DNA of 64,000 nt from Sanderia malayensis. Taxonomy: Eukaryota; Cnidaria; Scyphozoa; Semaeostomeae; Pelagiidae. Below are positions 62,336 to 64,000 of this stretch, piece by piece; position 1 is the stretch's first letter, and each line of letters begins with the position of its first letter. The notes under the pieces are model-generated. The model saw nothing but the letters and a program-made list of their open reading frames with translations. It did not search any database and had not been told where the DNA came from. The position numbers and the translations under genes are program-made. The stretch covers positions 2,976,001 through 3,040,000 of the forward strand of contig RQOL01000699.1 in NCBI GenBank assembly GCA_013076295.1. Reading direction: 5' to 3'.

Positions 62336-63289
62336 TCATGCCGTGGACTGTCCAATTTGTGATGTCTCTTGAAGCAGTTTACGAAATATGAACCGCTTAA
62401 CTGCCGAATTACCAAAACTGTATATGATGGCATTGATTGCAGGGTTGCTCAACACAATTGTATACGCAATGTACGTTGCTATACTGACAGATGGTGGTGG
62501 TGTGACGCCCTTGTGAAATTGATAGTAGACGAAAATTGGCGAGACAATGTTATAGGGGGAGTACAAAATGATCACTGTGCCAAGAAGAGCGCGAATGGTC
62601 TTGATTGCACAGAATTCCCGCTTTGCCTCTCTGTTCGCTGAGGGGGCGCTCTTGCCTTCGCTAATCACCTGTTTGAAGTTTTCAATATGCATGCGGATAC
62701 GACAGAAGACATGCATGTATACAGAGAACACAAAAGTTATGGAAATGATGTTAATGATGTGGAGAGTTAGCTGTAGTGATAGCAGTGAGGGTCCATAAAC
62801 ACTAATAGCTCCTATAGTGACTGACATAATGATACTGACAGCAACCATGAGTTTCATTCGGAAGTCGTTCATGAAGCGGTTGTAACGATTCAATTTTGTG
62901 ACGTGAACGTATCGATCTACGGACACAGAGCAGAGCATAAAGAAAGAAAAATAACCGAATATCATTGCGAGATACTTGACAGCGAGCTCGAACTGGCAAT
63001 TGCGATAGTCGTTTTTTAAAACGATCATTACCACCATGAGAGGAAACACAAAGACACTTGTGCATAAATCTGATATGCTCATGAGTAAGATAAACTTGTT
63101 GGTTATCGAGTTCAACTGTTTGGTTTTGAAAAGGCTGTAGATGAGAGTTGCGTTGCATGCAAATGTTAACGGGCTCAGAATAGCAGTGAGAGTCGCCCAT
63201 GTATTGAGGTGAACTTTGGGTATGTCCAGGGGCCATAATGACGGACAACTGTAAAGCTTTAAAAAAGTTGTTGTGTTCACTGCTGCCAT
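62336..63289 (-). CDS. Class A (rhodopsin-like) G protein-coupled receptor, copy 2
   Basis: This is an intronless 317-aa paralogue of the receptor at 58904, sharing the start MAAVNTTT and most of the seven helices. DRY is kept (SVDRYVHV), as are D2.50 (SISDL) and the TM3 cysteine. TM7 reads NPAINAIIY, so the proline that copy 1 lacks appears four residues before NAIIY. The two copies differ most in TM4 to TM5 and extracellular loop 2, where ligand contacts usually lie. No ligand can be assigned. Confidence 0.92.
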   Translation of the reverse strand: MAAVNTTTFLKLYSCPSLWPLDIPKVHLNTWATLTAILSPLTFACNATLIYSLFKTKQLNSITNKFILLMSISDLCTSVFVFPLMVVMIVLKNDYRNCQFELAVKYLAMIFGYFSFFMLCSVSVDRYVHVTKLNRYNRFMNDFRMKLMVAVSIIMSVTIGAISVYGPSLLSLQLTLHIINIISITFVFSVYMHVFCRIRMHIENFKQVISEGKSAPSANREAKREFCAIKTIRALLGTVIILYSPYNIVSPIFVYYQFHKGVTPPPSVSIATYIAYTIVLSNPAINAIIYSFGNSAVKRFIFRKLLQETSQIGQSTA

Positions 63290-63299
63290 GCCTTTATCT

Positions 63300-63570
63300 T
63301 CTTCAATTATAACACATTTGGGAGGCTCTAATATCTTCCAGTACCACTATTTCTCTTCTGGTACCGATGTTTCTCTTCTGGTGCTACTCTTTATCTTCTA
63401 TTCCAATTTTGATCTTCTATTCCATCAAACTCTTTATCTTCTATTCCAACTCTTTATCTTCTGCTACCATTCTTTATTTCGAATTCTTATCTTCTATTCC
63501 ATCCAACTCTTTATCTTCTATTTCAACTCTTTATTTTCTATTCCAACTTCTTATCTTCTACCATTTCTGA
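63300..63570. repeat. TTCTCTTCT-rich minisatellite upstream of GPCR copy 2
   Basis: This is the same repeat family as at 59890-60130, duplicated with the gene and independently expanded (more TTTATCTTCTATTCCAACTC units). Confidence 0.75.
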
Positions 63571-64000
63571 ACGTTCCTCAGTGCCACTGAAAATCGGTTT
63601 ATGCACAACTAATGACTTTCCAGCTTTGCTTTCTATATAAATATTATGACTTGTTAGGCCCAAGTGTATAACGCACAATGAAAGCGATTTAAAATATTTT
63701 ATAGATGAAGTTGAATTTCACTTAGAAACACTGGAAAATACAATACGCTCCATCAATGTTTATAGTCGTATACATCGAGAGAATTTAATAGATTCAAATG
63801 GATTGATTTATCATTCCCGTCTTATACAAATGGCAAAGACTATTTCAATGTTTAATTAATATTGCAACAATTAATATTCAAGACAGTGTTTTCACTATGC
63901 AAATATTATTTCGCATAACAAACTACCCGTAGAGACGTGGAATAGACGTCTTTTAAATTATTGTTGGCAAATGGAAGTAAGCTGAAGAATATTTAATTGC

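Overview
The window is nuclear DNA of an animal: spliced genes with small exons and GT-AG introns, AT-rich introns, abundant small transposons and TTAGGG-type telomeric repeats. The left-hand receptor genes point to a cnidarian, most likely a hydrozoan. Their plan is an N-terminal V-like Ig domain without canonical cysteines, an I-set-like domain, a cysteine-bearing FN3-like spacer, a membrane helix and an ITAM-like tail. As I recall it, this is the plan of the Hydractinia Alr allorecognition family. The species assignment is inference.

Layout. 1-17.5 kb: a tandem cluster of Alr-like receptor genes. Two near-identical minus-strand genes (1630-4105 and 8767-11244) sit in a ~7.1 kb tandem duplication. 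A diverged plus-strand relative (12403-17528) follows. Between them lie orphan plus-strand signal-peptide exons (850 and 6685), decayed V-domain exon relics, a young 1.3 kb TRIM-type LTR element (6798-8097) and a ~1.15 kb DNA-transposon-like insertion (4692-5840). 17.5-25.6 kb: no supportable gene, only hairpins and transposon scraps. 25.6-34.4 kb: a complete minus-strand importin alpha (KPNA3/4 type, 22 coding exons, 521 aa). 34.9-36.0 kb: a minisatellite that mixes telomeric repeats with TGCGCA-bounded hairpins. 36.8-38.3 kb (minus) and 38.7-39.9 kb (plus): a single-Ig membrane protein and a type II TNF/C1q-like ligand, head to head. 40.8-48.1 kb: a complete MRE11 (17 exons, 684 aa) with a large fold-back element in intron 1 and a 349 bp MITE in intron 11. 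48.5-49.7 kb: tRNA-like modules in a palindrome. 50.4-58.0 kb (minus): a follistatin-like 1 gene (10 coding exons, 294 aa). 58.9-63.3 kb (minus): two intronless, tandemly duplicated class A GPCR genes.

The housekeeping genes (nuclear import, double-strand-break repair) are ordinary. The accessory biology is the receptor cluster. Between the two minus-strand copies only the outer V-like domain has diverged strongly (about 20% of residues, against 2-4% elsewhere). That is the pattern expected of a self/non-self recognition or immune receptor under diversifying selection. All gene models were spliced by eye, and every listed exon chain keeps frame across its junctions.
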